A stretch of DNA of 64,000 nucleotides from Ardenticatenaceae bacterium (GCA_020634415.1 JACKBT010000011.1:56654-120653); one strand, 5' to 3'. Shown: positions 8,482 to 16,520, numbered from the stretch's first letter. A program made the numbers and translations. The notes: generated by a model not told the origin, from the sequence alone.

Positions 8482-9291
8482 ATGAAACGCCAACACCCCA
8501 TCTTCTCCCCCGTCGCTATGATTGGCACCCTGCTGCTGTTAGCCGGTCTGGCATATGGCCTGTACACGACCGGCGGATTGGCCTTTAGCCCTGGCGAACT
8601 GTCGGCGATAGGGACGATTGGGCAGAACTTGCAGGGCTACCCCCACCACGCCGCGTTTGGGGAGGATTGTGCCCAGTGCCATGCGCCCTTTGCCGGGGTT
8701 GAGGCCAGCCGTTGTGAACGCTGCCATGTGGCGCTTGGGGAGCAGCGGGTGGCCCAAACAGGGTTGCACGGCCGTTTACAAACGGCCGATTGCGCTGCCT
8801 GCCACCCCGAACACCAAGGCCCTGATTTTGATTCTGTCGCCCTGGCTCTGGACGAATTCAGCGTGGAGGAACATGCCCTGCTCTTTCCTCTGACAGGCGC
8901 ACATGCCGAACTAGACTGTGTGGGCTGCCATGTGGATGAGCAATATGTGGGTACACCCGCTGCTTGCGTGGGCTGCCATGCTGAACCGGAACTACACCTG
9001 GGGCTGCTGGGCACAAACTGCGCCAACTGCCACACCGCCGATGGCTGGCGGCCGGCCCAGTTGACGGCCCATCAGTTTGAACTGGATCATGGTGAGGAAG
9101 GGCAGATTGCCTGTGCCACCTGCCATACAGAAACGTTTAATGCGTTTACGTGCGTGGAATGTCATGGTGACGCAGAAATGGCAGATGAACATGAGGAGTT
9201 GGCGGTGACTGCGGCGGAACTGGCCGACTGCGCCAGTTGCCATCCCACGGGTACGGAGGATGAGGCGGAACGGATAATGGGTGGTCAGTAG
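8482..9291 (+). CDS. nine-heme cytochrome c, membrane-anchored
   Basis: 269 residues with an N-terminal helix (residues 11-33) that is either an uncleaved anchor or a signal. I count nine CxxCH motifs: CAQCH, CERCH, CAACH, CVGCH twice, CANCH, CATCH, CVECH and CASCH. Spacing is irregular and additional His residues (HPEHQG, HAELD) could be sixth ligands, giving bis-His low-spin hemes as in class III/c7-type multiheme proteins. There is no recognisable catalytic site, so electron relay is more likely than catalysis. It sits between a b-type cytochrome and a ferredoxin gene. The start codon directly follows a word repeat. Confidence 0.88.
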   Translation: MKRQHPIFSPVAMIGTLLLLAGLAYGLYTTGGLAFSPGELSAIGTIGQNLQGYPHHAAFGEDCAQCHAPFAGVEASRCERCHVALGEQRVAQTGLHGRLQTADCAACHPEHQGPDFDSVALALDEFSVEEHALLFPLTGAHAELDCVGCHVDEQYVGTPAACVGCHAEPELHLGLLGTNCANCHTADGWRPAQLTAHQFELDHGEEGQIACATCHTETFNAFTCVECHGDAEMADEHEELAVTAAELADCASCHPTGTEDEAERIMGGQ

Positions 9292-9292
9292 G

Positions 9293-9315
9293 CGCGGTAT
9301 CCTTACCGCGTCTTT
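9293..9315 (+). terminator. intercistronic hairpin after the 9-heme gene
   Basis: Seven-bp stem cgcggta / taccgcg with loop tcct, followed by tcttt. It is a weak intrinsic terminator or processing hairpin that could lower expression of the downstream ferredoxin. Confidence 0.45.
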
Positions 9316-9361
9316 GGCCCGGTATTCAAGAGCGGGTAGTAAACCGTGGCTGCAGGTATAT

Positions 9362-9607
9362 ATGAAAAGATTATTTACTAATTTGTGGGGTAATGAGGAG
9401 AAGGGGACAACGGCCGTTGCCAACGGCCGTGTGGCTGCCGATGGCTCCCGCTGCGTGCAGTGTGGTGTCTGCGGCTACAACTGCCCTATGGGCATTCAGG
9501 TGCGCGACTATGCGCGGCAGGGTCTGACGGTAAGCGACAGCCGCTGCATTAGCTGTGGGCAGTGCATTCAGGTTTGCCCACGTGGGACGTTAAGGTGGGA
9601 GAAGTAG
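9362..9607 (+). CDS. two [4Fe-4S] ferredoxin-like protein
   Basis: About 81 residues from the ATG at 9362; the frame extends upstream to 9281 but that part would overlap the previous gene. Two complete CxxCxxCxxxCP motifs are present, CVQCGVCGYNCPMG and CISCGQCIQVCPRG, each expected to bind one [4Fe-4S] cluster. The N-terminal 30 residues contain two tandem genome palindromes (9412-9431). It would link the FAD oxidoreductase encoded next to the multiheme cytochromes or to a soluble donor. No signal peptide is seen, so it should be cytoplasmic or bound to the inner membrane face. Confidence 0.85.
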   Translation: MKRLFTNLWGNEEKGTTAVANGRVAADGSRCVQCGVCGYNCPMGIQVRDYARQGLTVSDSRCISCGQCIQVCPRGTLRWEK

Positions 9608-9610
9608 TAA

Positions 9611-9677
9611 GGTGTAATGGTGTAGCGGTGTAATGGTGTAATGGCTTTAACCACTAAACCAATATACCACTACACCC
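9611..9677. repeat. mirrored-word element (ggtgtaatggtgta type)
   Basis: Left arm of tandem ggtgtaatggtgtagc, right arm ccactaaaccaatataccactacaccc. The arms are loosely complementary. It lies in the ferredoxin-FAD oxidoreductase gap, just before the ATG at 9693, which has no Shine-Dalgarno. Confidence 0.65.
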
Positions 9678-9692
9678 ATATATCCATAAACG

Positions 9693-11090
9693 ATGACAAC
9701 AAATTATCTCATCATAGGCAATGGCGCGGCCGGGGCCACGGCGGCGGAGACGATACGGCAGCGGGATGGGCAGGGGCGCATTACGATTGTGTCACCGGAG
9801 CCTTATCCCATGTATTCGCGGCCGGGGCTGGCGTATGTGGCGACGGGGGAGATTCCGCCGCAGCAGGTGTTGGCGCGAACGGCCGAATGGTACACGCAGC
9901 AGCAGATTGAGCGGGTGCTGGGTGAGGCGGTGCAGTTGGATGTGGCGGGTAAGCGGGTGGGGTTGGGAGACGGCCGTTTCCTACCCTATGATCGCCTCCT
10001 CATTGCCACCGGCGCACGGGCTGTGCCCCCGCCCTACCCGGGCGGTGAACTGGATGGCGTAGTCTACCTGGATACGCTGGACGGCACAAAACATCTGCTG
10101 CAAAAGGCACGGCGGGCGCGGCGAGCGGTGGTCATTGGCGGGGGCATTACGGCGCTGGAGATGGTGGAAGGGCTGGCGGCGCAGGGCGTGGAGACGCATT
10201 ACCTGGTGCGCGGCGATAGTTTGTGGGGCAAGGTGTTTAATGAGGCCGAATCGCGCCTGGTAGAGGAGAAGATGCACCATCACGGGGTCATCATCCACTA
10301 CCGCACCGAGGTAAGCGAGATTTTGGGCAACTGGCGCGGCAAGGTGCGGGCGGTGCGCTTGAAGAGCGGGGAGGAGTTGAAGTGCGATCTGTTTGGGGTG
10401 GCGATTGGGGTAAAACCCCATCTGAATTGGCTAAAAGGGTCGCCCATCAGCATGGAGCGGGCGATTTTGGTGGATGAATTTTTGCAGACGAATGTGCCGG
10501 ATGTGTATGCGGCGGGAGATTGCGCCCAGGTGTGGGACCGCTGGACGGAGCAGTATTTGCAAGATGTGTTGTGGCCGAGTGCGGTGGCGCAGGGGCGTGC
10601 GGCGGGGCTGAATATGGTGAGTCAGGTGGCGCGGCCAGGAGGCCGGCCACAGCAGGATCAACGTACCCCTTACCAAAAAGGTACGCCTTTTAATGTCTGT
10701 CTGCTTTTTGGGCTGCATATTACGGTGATTGGGCAGATTAACCCCAGCCGTGAGGCTGAAGATGAGTTTGCGGAGGTGCAGGCGATGTCGCGGGGATCTT
10801 CGCAAGTGTGGTTTACGTTTCCGCGCCATTACAGTAGTGCCTGGTCGGCGCAGGGGGCCAATACGCTGCGGCTGGTGCTGGCGGGGGATAGGCTGGTGGG
10901 GGCGTTGATTGTGGGGGAGCAGAGTACGGCCGATGCGCTGCGGGCGTTGATTGAGCATGAGGTGAATGTGGCGGTGTTACGGCCGTTTTTGCAGGCAGAG
11001 AGCGAGGTTTTGAAGCGGGAGATTATGAAGATGTGGGAGACTGGAGATTGGAGACTGGAGACCTGCCAGTCTCCAATCTCCAGTCTCTAG
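9693..11090 (+). CDS. FAD/NAD(P)-dependent oxidoreductase (pyridine nucleotide-disulfide family)
   Basis: 465 residues. The FAD dinucleotide motif is at the N-terminus (GNGAAGATAAETIR), then LLIATGARAVPP, the NAD(P) motif VVIGGGITALEMVEGL at about residue 148 and the closing FAD motif VYAAGDCAQV near residue 272. This matches the rubredoxin reductase/NirB-type FAD subgroup lacking the redox disulfide. It likely passes electrons between NAD(P)H and the adjacent ferredoxin. The final 17 or so residues (from about MWETGDWRLETC) are translated from a word repeat and probably do not belong to the fold. A composition change from G/T-rich to C-rich codons occurs at the palindrome at 9970. Confidence 0.88.
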   Translation: MTTNYLIIGNGAAGATAAETIRQRDGQGRITIVSPEPYPMYSRPGLAYVATGEIPPQQVLARTAEWYTQQQIERVLGEAVQLDVAGKRVGLGDGRFLPYDRLLIATGARAVPPPYPGGELDGVVYLDTLDGTKHLLQKARRARRAVVIGGGITALEMVEGLAAQGVETHYLVRGDSLWGKVFNEAESRLVEEKMHHHGVIIHYRTEVSEILGNWRGKVRAVRLKSGEELKCDLFGVAIGVKPHLNWLKGSPISMERAILVDEFLQTNVPDVYAAGDCAQVWDRWTEQYLQDVLWPSAVAQGRAAGLNMVSQVARPGGRPQQDQRTPYQKGTPFNVCLLFGLHITVIGQINPSREAEDEFAEVQAMSRGSSQVWFTFPRHYSSAWSAQGANTLRLVLAGDRLVGALIVGEQSTADALRALIEHEVNVAVLRPFLQAESEVLKREIMKMWETGDWRLETCQSPISSL

Positions 11091-11093
11091 TCT
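11036..11093. repeat. mirrored-word hairpin overlapping a gene end
   Basis: Left arm ggagactggagattggagac, right arm gtctccaatctccagtctct. It encodes the C-terminal tail and stop of the FAD oxidoreductase and ends about 17 bases before the ATG of the 22-heme gene. Confidence 0.8.
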
Positions 11094-11110
11094 CCCTGAG
11101 CAGGTGTGCT

Positions 11111-12658
11111 ATGCGCCGAATTATTTTGCTGTTTGTGTCGCTGTTGGCGGCGGGGTTGGTGGTGTTGGCGGCGTTGTGGGTGGAACGGCCGTCGGCCAAC
11201 CCCATTCCGGGTGAATTGGCCCAACTAATTGGGGTGCTTAACACGCCTGACGGGCAGTTGTTGGAGCCAGTGGCGGTGCCTTTTCCGCCAGCGGCGGGGA
11301 CGGTGGTGTCCCATGCCTTTTTCCCGCTCAAGGGTGGGCACAGCCAGGTGGCTTGTGAAGCGTGTCATGTGTCAGGTACTTATCAGGGGACGGATGTGAC
11401 CTGTTATGCCTGCCACGCCGCTGATGATCCGCATGATGGCGAAAACGGGACGATTTGTGCTACCTGCCATGTGCCGGATAGCTGGCAGGAGGCGTTTTTT
11501 GATCACAGTACGTTGGGGACGCGAGATTGTTCGGACTGCCATGAAGCGCCGCCGCAGCATTTTGCGCCGCCGTGTGCGGTGTGTCATATGAATACGGGGG
11601 ATTTTACGGCCGTTCTCTTCGATCACAGCCAAATCGGGACGCAGGATTGTGTAGACTGCCACAAACCGCCTGCCAATCACTTTGGTTCACCTTGCGCCGC
11701 CTGCCATATTGACACGACTTTGTTCCTCAATGTGCAGTTTGACCACAGCTTTGCGGCGGGGCAGGATTGTGCAGCTTGCCATCTGCCACCGGCCAATCAT
11801 TTCCCAGCGCCTTGCGCCACTTGCCATGTGAGTACGGCGAATTTTACGATTATCAACTTTAGCCACAGCATGGTGGTGGGGCAGGATTGTGCCAACTGCC
11901 ACCAGCCGCCCGCCAATCATTATCCGGCTCCCTGTGCCACCTGCCACGTGAATACGGATGATTTCCGTGTGGTGCAATTTGATCACAGTTTTGTAGCGGG
12001 GCAGGACTGTGCCACTTGCCATCAGCCACCGGCCAACCATTGGCCGTCGCCTTGCGCGGCGTGCCATGTGAACACGGGGGATTTCCGTGATGTACGGTTT
12101 GATCACAGTTTTACGGGCGGGCAGGATTGTGCCAACTGCCATCAAGCACCGGCCAATCATTGGCCGTCGCCGTGTGCGGCGTGCCATGTGAACACGGGGA
12201 ACTTCCGTGATGTGCGGTTTGATCACAGCTTTGCTGGAGGACAGGATTGTTCTAGCTGTCATCAACCACCAGCTAACCATTTTCCTGCCCCCTGCGCGGC
12301 GTGCCATACGAATACAAGCAATTTTAATGATGCGCGGTTTGATCATGGGCTGATTGGGGATCGGGATTGTGCGGGCTGCCATGCGCCGCCGCCAAATCAT
12401 TTTCCGGGGACGTGCAGCAGTTGCCATCAGGACACGAGTAATTTCCGCAATGCAACTTTTAATCACAGTTTCCCGCTGAATCATGGGGATGCCAATGGGC
12501 AGTGTGCAGCTTGTCATCCGAATAACAATACGAGTTCCTATTCGTGTGCGAGCTGTCATTCTAATAATGAGATTCGGGAGGAGCATGATGAAGAGGGGAT
12601 TTCTGATTTGAGTAATTGTGTGCGCTGTCATGCGGATGGGCGGGAGCCTGATGATTGA
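11111..12658 (+). CDS. 22-heme cytochrome c built of eight 40-residue di-heme repeats
   Basis: 515 residues from ATG 11111, where a clean signal helix begins (MRRIILLFVSLLAAGLVVL); upstream frame is word repeat. I count 22 CxxCH motifs: three before the repeats, two in each of eight repeats, three after. Each repeat is exactly 40 residues (120 bases, 11498-12457) with the pattern FDHSFxxGQDCxxCHxPPANHxPxPCAxCHxNT; the conserved extra His in FDHS and ANH are good distal ligands. One heme per roughly 23 residues in a linear array suggests an extracellular or cell-surface electron wire. No catalytic motif is seen. It closes the redox cluster. Confidence 0.9.
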   Translation: MRRIILLFVSLLAAGLVVLAALWVERPSANPIPGELAQLIGVLNTPDGQLLEPVAVPFPPAAGTVVSHAFFPLKGGHSQVACEACHVSGTYQGTDVTCYACHAADDPHDGENGTICATCHVPDSWQEAFFDHSTLGTRDCSDCHEAPPQHFAPPCAVCHMNTGDFTAVLFDHSQIGTQDCVDCHKPPANHFGSPCAACHIDTTLFLNVQFDHSFAAGQDCAACHLPPANHFPAPCATCHVSTANFTIINFSHSMVVGQDCANCHQPPANHYPAPCATCHVNTDDFRVVQFDHSFVAGQDCATCHQPPANHWPSPCAACHVNTGDFRDVRFDHSFTGGQDCANCHQAPANHWPSPCAACHVNTGNFRDVRFDHSFAGGQDCSSCHQPPANHFPAPCAACHTNTSNFNDARFDHGLIGDRDCAGCHAPPPNHFPGTCSSCHQDTSNFRNATFNHSFPLNHGDANGQCAACHPNNNTSSYSCASCHSNNEIREEHDEEGISDLSNCVRCHADGREPDD

Positions 12659-12661
12659 GTG

Positions 12662-12704
12662 GGGTGAGTTGGCAGGCGGCAAGGGGCAGGTGGCAAGGGG
12701 CGAG
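12662..12704. repeat. G-rich word repeat downstream of the 22-heme gene
   Basis: Tandem ggcaggcggcaaggggcaggtggcaa, one-armed. The rest of the gap to 12833 shows nothing further that I can identify. Confidence 0.5.
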
Positions 12705-12832
12705 ATTGTATGCGCTGCGTTACTTTTCTGGCAGTTGGATCACTATTGAAGTAAAGAGCAAAACCTCTTCCAAGTGCCTTGTGGGGAGCGAGTTTATGGC
12801 GAGGTTTGGGAATAATTCATAGGAAGATAATA

Positions 12833-13423
12833 ATGTTCAGAAAATTTGGGTTCTTTATGGTTTTGGTTTTGTTGGTGGGCTGCGCGGAGGCGGAAACGGC
12901 CGTTAACAAAAGCACCACTATTCTGGCAGCGAAAGTGGTTACGGCAGACATGCCTACGGCGGTGTCTTTGGCGGAGATGGTGGAGGGGATGGTGGGAGCG
13001 CGTGAGGGTGTGGTGGGGGCAACGGCCGTTGCCCCGCCCTCTGCCCGGCGAACGGTGGGTGATGAGCCCGTGCTGGTGGCTGAGGAGATGGAGACAGTGG
13101 TGGGGGAAACGGCCGTTGATCCGCCCGTGGTGGCCGAGAATGGGAGTGTGCCGAACAGCACTGAGGTAGAGTTGACAGAGGTTGAGGTTGTTGTGGCAGA
13201 AGCACCGCCCGTCCCCGCCAATGATGATAATGGGGGGCCGTTGGTAAAAACGGCCGTGCCTCAGCCGGCTGCCGAGAGCCAAACCGATGATGAGGCTGAG
13301 GACGTGAGGGAAGGTGACGATGAACATGACGACGATGATGATCGTGATGAGCACGATGATGACGACGACGACGATCATGATGACGACGATGAACATGACG
13401 ACGATGATGATCGAGATGATTGA
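12833..13423 (+). CDS. lipoprotein with Asp-rich C-terminal tail
   Basis: About 196 residues from the ATG at 12833 (aggaag upstream). The signal VLVLLVGC is a lipobox ending at about residue 16. Residues 20-150 are Ala/Val/Glu/Thr/Pro-rich and disordered-looking, with several TAV/AV codons supplied by genome palindromes. The last 35-40 residues are almost wholly Asp with periodic Glu-His and Arg (EHDDDDD, RDEHDDDD), a likely divalent cation binder. The function is unknown. The next gene pair (ECF sigma and anti-sigma) ends in a similar Asp-rich tail, hinting at a shared surface theme. Confidence 0.7.
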   Translation: MFRKFGFFMVLVLLVGCAEAETAVNKSTTILAAKVVTADMPTAVSLAEMVEGMVGAREGVVGATAVAPPSARRTVGDEPVLVAEEMETVVGETAVDPPVVAENGSVPNSTEVELTEVEVVVAEAPPVPANDDNGGPLVKTAVPQPAAESQTDDEAEDVREGDDEHDDDDDRDEHDDDDDDDHDDDDEHDDDDDRDD

Positions 13424-13495
13424 GGACAGAGCAGAAGATTTGGAGGTTTAGAGCAACTTGATATATTCTCATTTGTATGAGAAGAGACCCATTCA

Positions 13496-14059
13496 TTGTC
13501 AGGAGCTACGACCTTCGTGCAAGATGAATTAATCTTACTGAACCGTGCCCGTGCACTCGATCCGGAAGCCCTGGCGCAAATCCATGATGTGTATTACACG
13601 TCCATCTTCCGCTATATGGCCTTCCGCGTGAGTGATCATCATACGGCAGAGGATTTGACGAGTGAGGTGTTTACTCGTTTGTTAAGCGCATTGAGAGATA
13701 ACAATGCCCCTCAGAACACAATCCGAGGCTGGTTGTTTGGGGCCGCATCTATGGTTTTGAAAGAGCATTATCGCAAGCAGAAACGGGCACAATTTACCGA
13801 ATTGGATGAATCGCTGGCGAGTGGGCTGACGACACCAGATCAGACGGTGGAGAAGAAGCTTTTTCGGGAACAGGTGAAGGATGCGTTAGGCGGGTTAACT
13901 GAGGATCAACAGCAGGTTTTGGCCCTGCGTTATGGGTATGAAATGTCTATTCGGGAAGTGGCGGAAACGTTGGGTAAAACGGAAGGGTCTGTGAAGCAGT
14001 TGCGGGCCAGGGCGTTGGCAGCATTGTCTAAGGTGCTGAGTGGTGAGGGGGCGTTCTGA
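13496..14059 (+). CDS. ECF-type RNA polymerase sigma factor
   Basis: 187 residues from TTG 13496 (gaagag upstream); a GTG at 13517 with aggag 11 bases before it is an alternative. Region 2 is visible in YYTSIFRYMAFRVSDHHTAEDLTSEVFTRLL and region 4 in LGGLTEDQQQVLALRYGYEMSIREVAETLGKTEGSVKQL, the helix-turn-helix that reads the -35 element. Its stop overlaps the next gene's ATG by one base (TGATG), the usual coupling of sigma and anti-sigma genes. Targets are not visible, but the neighbouring surface redox genes are candidates. Confidence 0.9.
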   Translation: MSGATTFVQDELILLNRARALDPEALAQIHDVYYTSIFRYMAFRVSDHHTAEDLTSEVFTRLLSALRDNNAPQNTIRGWLFGAASMVLKEHYRKQKRAQFTELDESLASGLTTPDQTVEKKLFREQVKDALGGLTEDQQQVLALRYGYEMSIREVAETLGKTEGSVKQLRARALAALSKVLSGEGAF

Positions 14060-15174
14060 TGAGCAATTTGCCTGAGAATATCCTGGTTGATGGTTTAGAT
14101 GCGTTGGATCAGGGTGAGCCGATTGGCGAGATTTTGTCGCGTTATATGGATTATGCGGATGAGTTACGGCCGATTTTGGAAACGGCCGTGCGCATAAGTG
14201 TGCTGAATTTGCAGCCGACAGTAGAAGCGCAGACGAAGTCGCGTGAGGCGTTTTTGCGGCAGGCGGAGGTGATGAAAGGTGGGGATGGCAGGCGGCGGGG
14301 ACGGCCGTTGTTTTTGTTGTTGTTACGGCCGTTTGCCGCGATGGCTTTGCTAGTGGTGCTTGCTATTGGTTTTGCCAGTGTCTCGGCCCGGTCCTTGCCT
14401 GGTGACGTTTTGTATGGGGCTAAGTTATTTATTGAAGGTGCGCAGCTCTCTTTGTCTGGCGGCAATGGTCAGATAGAGGAGCGCAATCGGCAAAACCGTA
14501 TATTGGAGATTGAGGCGTTATTGGCCCAGGGCCGGGAAGCGAATGTGTCGTTTCGGGGGATGGTTGATGGGGTGGAGGCCGATGTCTGGCGCATTGAGGG
14601 GCTGTTGGTATCTGCAGCGGCGGCTGGCTTGAGCGGCAATCCGGCTGTGGGTGATGTGGTGGATGTGCAAGGGTGGGTGGCGGACGGCCGTCTGGTTGCC
14701 AATACCATTACGGTTGTCCAGAAAAATGAAAACCCACCTACGCCTGAACCGACAGCCACACCTTCACCAACCGAAACGGCCGTGCCCACGGAGACACCTA
14801 CGGCCACATTTACGCCCGCACCCACAGAGACACCTACAGAGACGATGATCGTGGACGCTACGGTAACGGCCGTTCCCGCCACCACGACCGCGCCCACCAG
14901 CAGTCCCACACCAACCAGCACAGCCACACCCCTCATCACCGTTGAACTGCCTACAGCGACAAATACGCCGGTACCTTTGCCCCAAGCAACAGCGGACGAT
15001 GACGACGACGGTGATGATGACAACGACGATGATGACGACGACGACGATAATGATGACGACGACGATGATGATAACAGTGGCTCAGGCAGCAGCAACAGTG
15101 GCTCAGGCAGCAGCAACAGTGGTTCGGGCAGCAGCAACAGTGGTTCTAATGATGATGATGATGATAAGGATTAA
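14059..15174 (+). CDS. DUF5667-like anti-sigma/membrane protein with Thr-Pro and Asp tail
   Basis: 371 residues. The cytoplasmic N-terminus (residues 1-85) has LDALDQGEPIGEILSRY, seen in ECF-linked membrane proteins. One transmembrane helix follows at about 92-110 (FAAMALLVVLAIGFASVSA), then LPGDVLYGAKLFIEGAQLSL typical of DUF5667, then a DUF5666-like beta segment (DVVDVQGWVADGRLVANTI). The extracellular tail is Thr/Pro-rich, then poly-Asp interrupted by three SGSGSSN repeats. By position and topology it should sequester the sigma factor and sense something outside the cell. The Asp tail may bind metal ions. Confidence 0.75.
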   Translation: MSNLPENILVDGLDALDQGEPIGEILSRYMDYADELRPILETAVRISVLNLQPTVEAQTKSREAFLRQAEVMKGGDGRRRGRPLFLLLLRPFAAMALLVVLAIGFASVSARSLPGDVLYGAKLFIEGAQLSLSGGNGQIEERNRQNRILEIEALLAQGREANVSFRGMVDGVEADVWRIEGLLVSAAAAGLSGNPAVGDVVDVQGWVADGRLVANTITVVQKNENPPTPEPTATPSPTETAVPTETPTATFTPAPTETPTETMIVDATVTAVPATTTAPTSSPTPTSTATPLITVELPTATNTPVPLPQATADDDDDGDDDNDDDDDDDDNDDDDDDDNSGSGSSNSGSGSSNSGSGSSNSGSNDDDDDKD

Positions 15175-15205
15175 CAATCCGTAATTATTCAGTTCCTCGG
15201 GTGAA

Positions 15206-15265
15206 AAATCCTCCTGGAGGTTTCTTTTACGGAGGCCATCTCGAGGGAAAACCTCCGAGATGGTG
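15206..15265 (+). terminator. hairpins after the anti-sigma gene
   Basis: First aatcctcctggaggtttctttt, a short self-complementary core with a T-rich tail, then a stronger stem 15236-15246 (ccatctcgagg) with 15252-15263 (cctccgagatgg), loop gaaaa and one bulged base. Together they probably end the sigma operon transcript. The cctccggagg word recurs at 61415-61470 and 62602-62633. Confidence 0.5.
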
Positions 15266-15457
15266 AACAGTTACAAAAATCCTTCGCAAATAACATGGTG
15301 AGGGCTGACGCAGTTGTGCTGGCCTGTGCCACACCGAACCAGACATGCCAGTGACCTCTGAAAGTGGCCGAGGCACGGTCAATAGATTGACATAAAATTC
15401 GAGCAATACCACTCTACCTCCCCTACAATCGCTATGAGTGCAGAATTGTGACAAGTA
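15266..15457. other. intergenic region with no gene found
   Basis: The gap 15175-15593 holds the hairpins before and a promoter after this stretch. In this central part I see no open frame with coding character, no tRNA-like fold and no repeat. Confidence 0.5.
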
Positions 15458-15486
15458 TTGACAAATTAGAACACCCGTGCTATTCT
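15458..15486 (+). promoter_or_regulatory. sigma70-type promoter
   Basis: TTGACA at 15458-15463, 17-base spacer, TATTCT at 15481-15486. It lies about 108 bases before the membrane protein ATG at 15594 and is a five-of-six or better match in both boxes. Confidence 0.6.
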
Positions 15487-15593
15487 TTTGCGAACAAATG
15501 TTCTTTATTTTACACACCCTTTATTAAAGCCGAAACAAATAGAGAGCAGCTTATTTACTAACAGCAGAGGAAATGTGTTCAAGGAGGTAGGTC

Positions 15594-16310
15594 ATGCAAC
15601 AAGGAAACCTATTTAATAATAAGAGATTGGGCTTGGGGAACGGCCGTTTTGGTCTGGATATGCCGCGAAAAACCATCGTCGGCATCATTTTGTTAACCGC
15701 ATTAGTCGCTTTTGAAATTTTCAACTTTGACACAACGCGATTTGCCCTGCAAAACTTACTCGGTGAAGTGAGCTTTTGGGGTTTGGCCTGGTCTAGCATT
15801 TTGGCTCTGGCCTTTTGTGCCATTGATTTTGCCGGCTTGGCCCGTTTATTCACTCCAGAGCAGGGAGCTGATGAGCCAAAAGCTGTGTGGTACTTAATGG
15901 GAGCGTGGTTGCTCGGCGCAACCATGAACGCCATCATGACCTGGTGGGCGGTGTCGTTAACCTTGTTGAGCCACGATCTGGGCAATGAGGTATTGAGCCG
16001 CCAACAGCTATTACAGATTGCCCCCATTTTTGTGGCGGTTCTGGTCTGGTTGACGCGCATTCTCTTTATTGGGGCGCTGTCGGTGACGGGTGAGCATATG
16101 TTTGATTTGGCCCAACCCACTGTTAGCCAAACGGCCGCTCCCCACAAACAGGCGCAACCGTTGCAATCGGCCGTTCATGCCAATCGCCCCACAGCCACAG
16201 CGGCCCAACCCAGCCGCATCAACCGCCGCATCCGTCAGCAGCCGCCAATTCCCAATGGCGTTCGTCAGACACCGGTAGGAATGCACGCCCAAAGCAACCG
16301 CAAGCAATAA
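15594..16310 (+). CDS. hypothetical four-helix membrane protein
   Basis: 238 residues, aaggaggt at about nine bases before the ATG. Hydrophobic segments lie at about residues 27-45, 60-82, 100-122 and 143-162, followed by a 65-residue basic, Gln/Pro/Arg-rich tail (NRRIRQQPPIPNGVRQTP). I do not recognise the family. The unstructured basic tail on the cytoplasmic side could contact nucleic acid or membrane. It has its own promoter and terminator, so it seems to be a single-gene unit. Confidence 0.6.
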   Translation: MQQGNLFNNKRLGLGNGRFGLDMPRKTIVGIILLTALVAFEIFNFDTTRFALQNLLGEVSFWGLAWSSILALAFCAIDFAGLARLFTPEQGADEPKAVWYLMGAWLLGATMNAIMTWWAVSLTLLSHDLGNEVLSRQQLLQIAPIFVAVLVWLTRILFIGALSVTGEHMFDLAQPTVSQTAAPHKQAQPLQSAVHANRPTATAAQPSRINRRIRQQPPIPNGVRQTPVGMHAQSNRKQ

Positions 16311-16338
16311 AACATTCGCCAACAGTACGTCAAGAATT

Positions 16339-16367
16339 AAATCCCGGTTAAACAGCCGGGATTTTTG
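16339..16367 (+). terminator. intrinsic terminator
   Basis: Stem aatcccgg (16340-16347) with ccgggatt (16356-16363), loop ttaaacag, then tttg. It follows the membrane protein gene. Confidence 0.8.
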
Positions 16368-16520
16368 TTTGCTCTATCTTGCTGTGCTAGAGGGGGTGTG
16401 CTACTATCTCCACATTACTTGAAATGATGCGGTTACATCACAGTAACCCTGTTTGTGGGGAATAAAGTCACAAGTTACTTCCCATTCTTAAAAAGGCAAA
16501 GTCCTTATCTTATAAATAGC

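Noticed and set aside
11498..12457. 120-base tandem repeats as a possible CRISPR or satellite array
   Set aside because: The repeats keep frame, code for CxxCH modules and vary mostly at synonymous or loop positions; they are protein repeats.
11687..12682. Antisense frame of 331 codons over the 22-heme cytochrome gene
   Set aside because: It mirrors the 120-base repeats and has no motif; Arg/Met/Ile-rich composition is that of an antisense reading.
12794..13396. Minus-strand hydrophobic frame opposite the Asp-rich lipoprotein
   Set aside because: The run of Ile/Val is only the reverse complement of Asp codons; not a transmembrane gene.
15266..15457. Possible small RNA or riboswitch in the gap before 15594
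   Set aside because: Apart from the hairpins and one promoter there is no fold matching a riboswitch class that I know, and no other evidence of an RNA gene.
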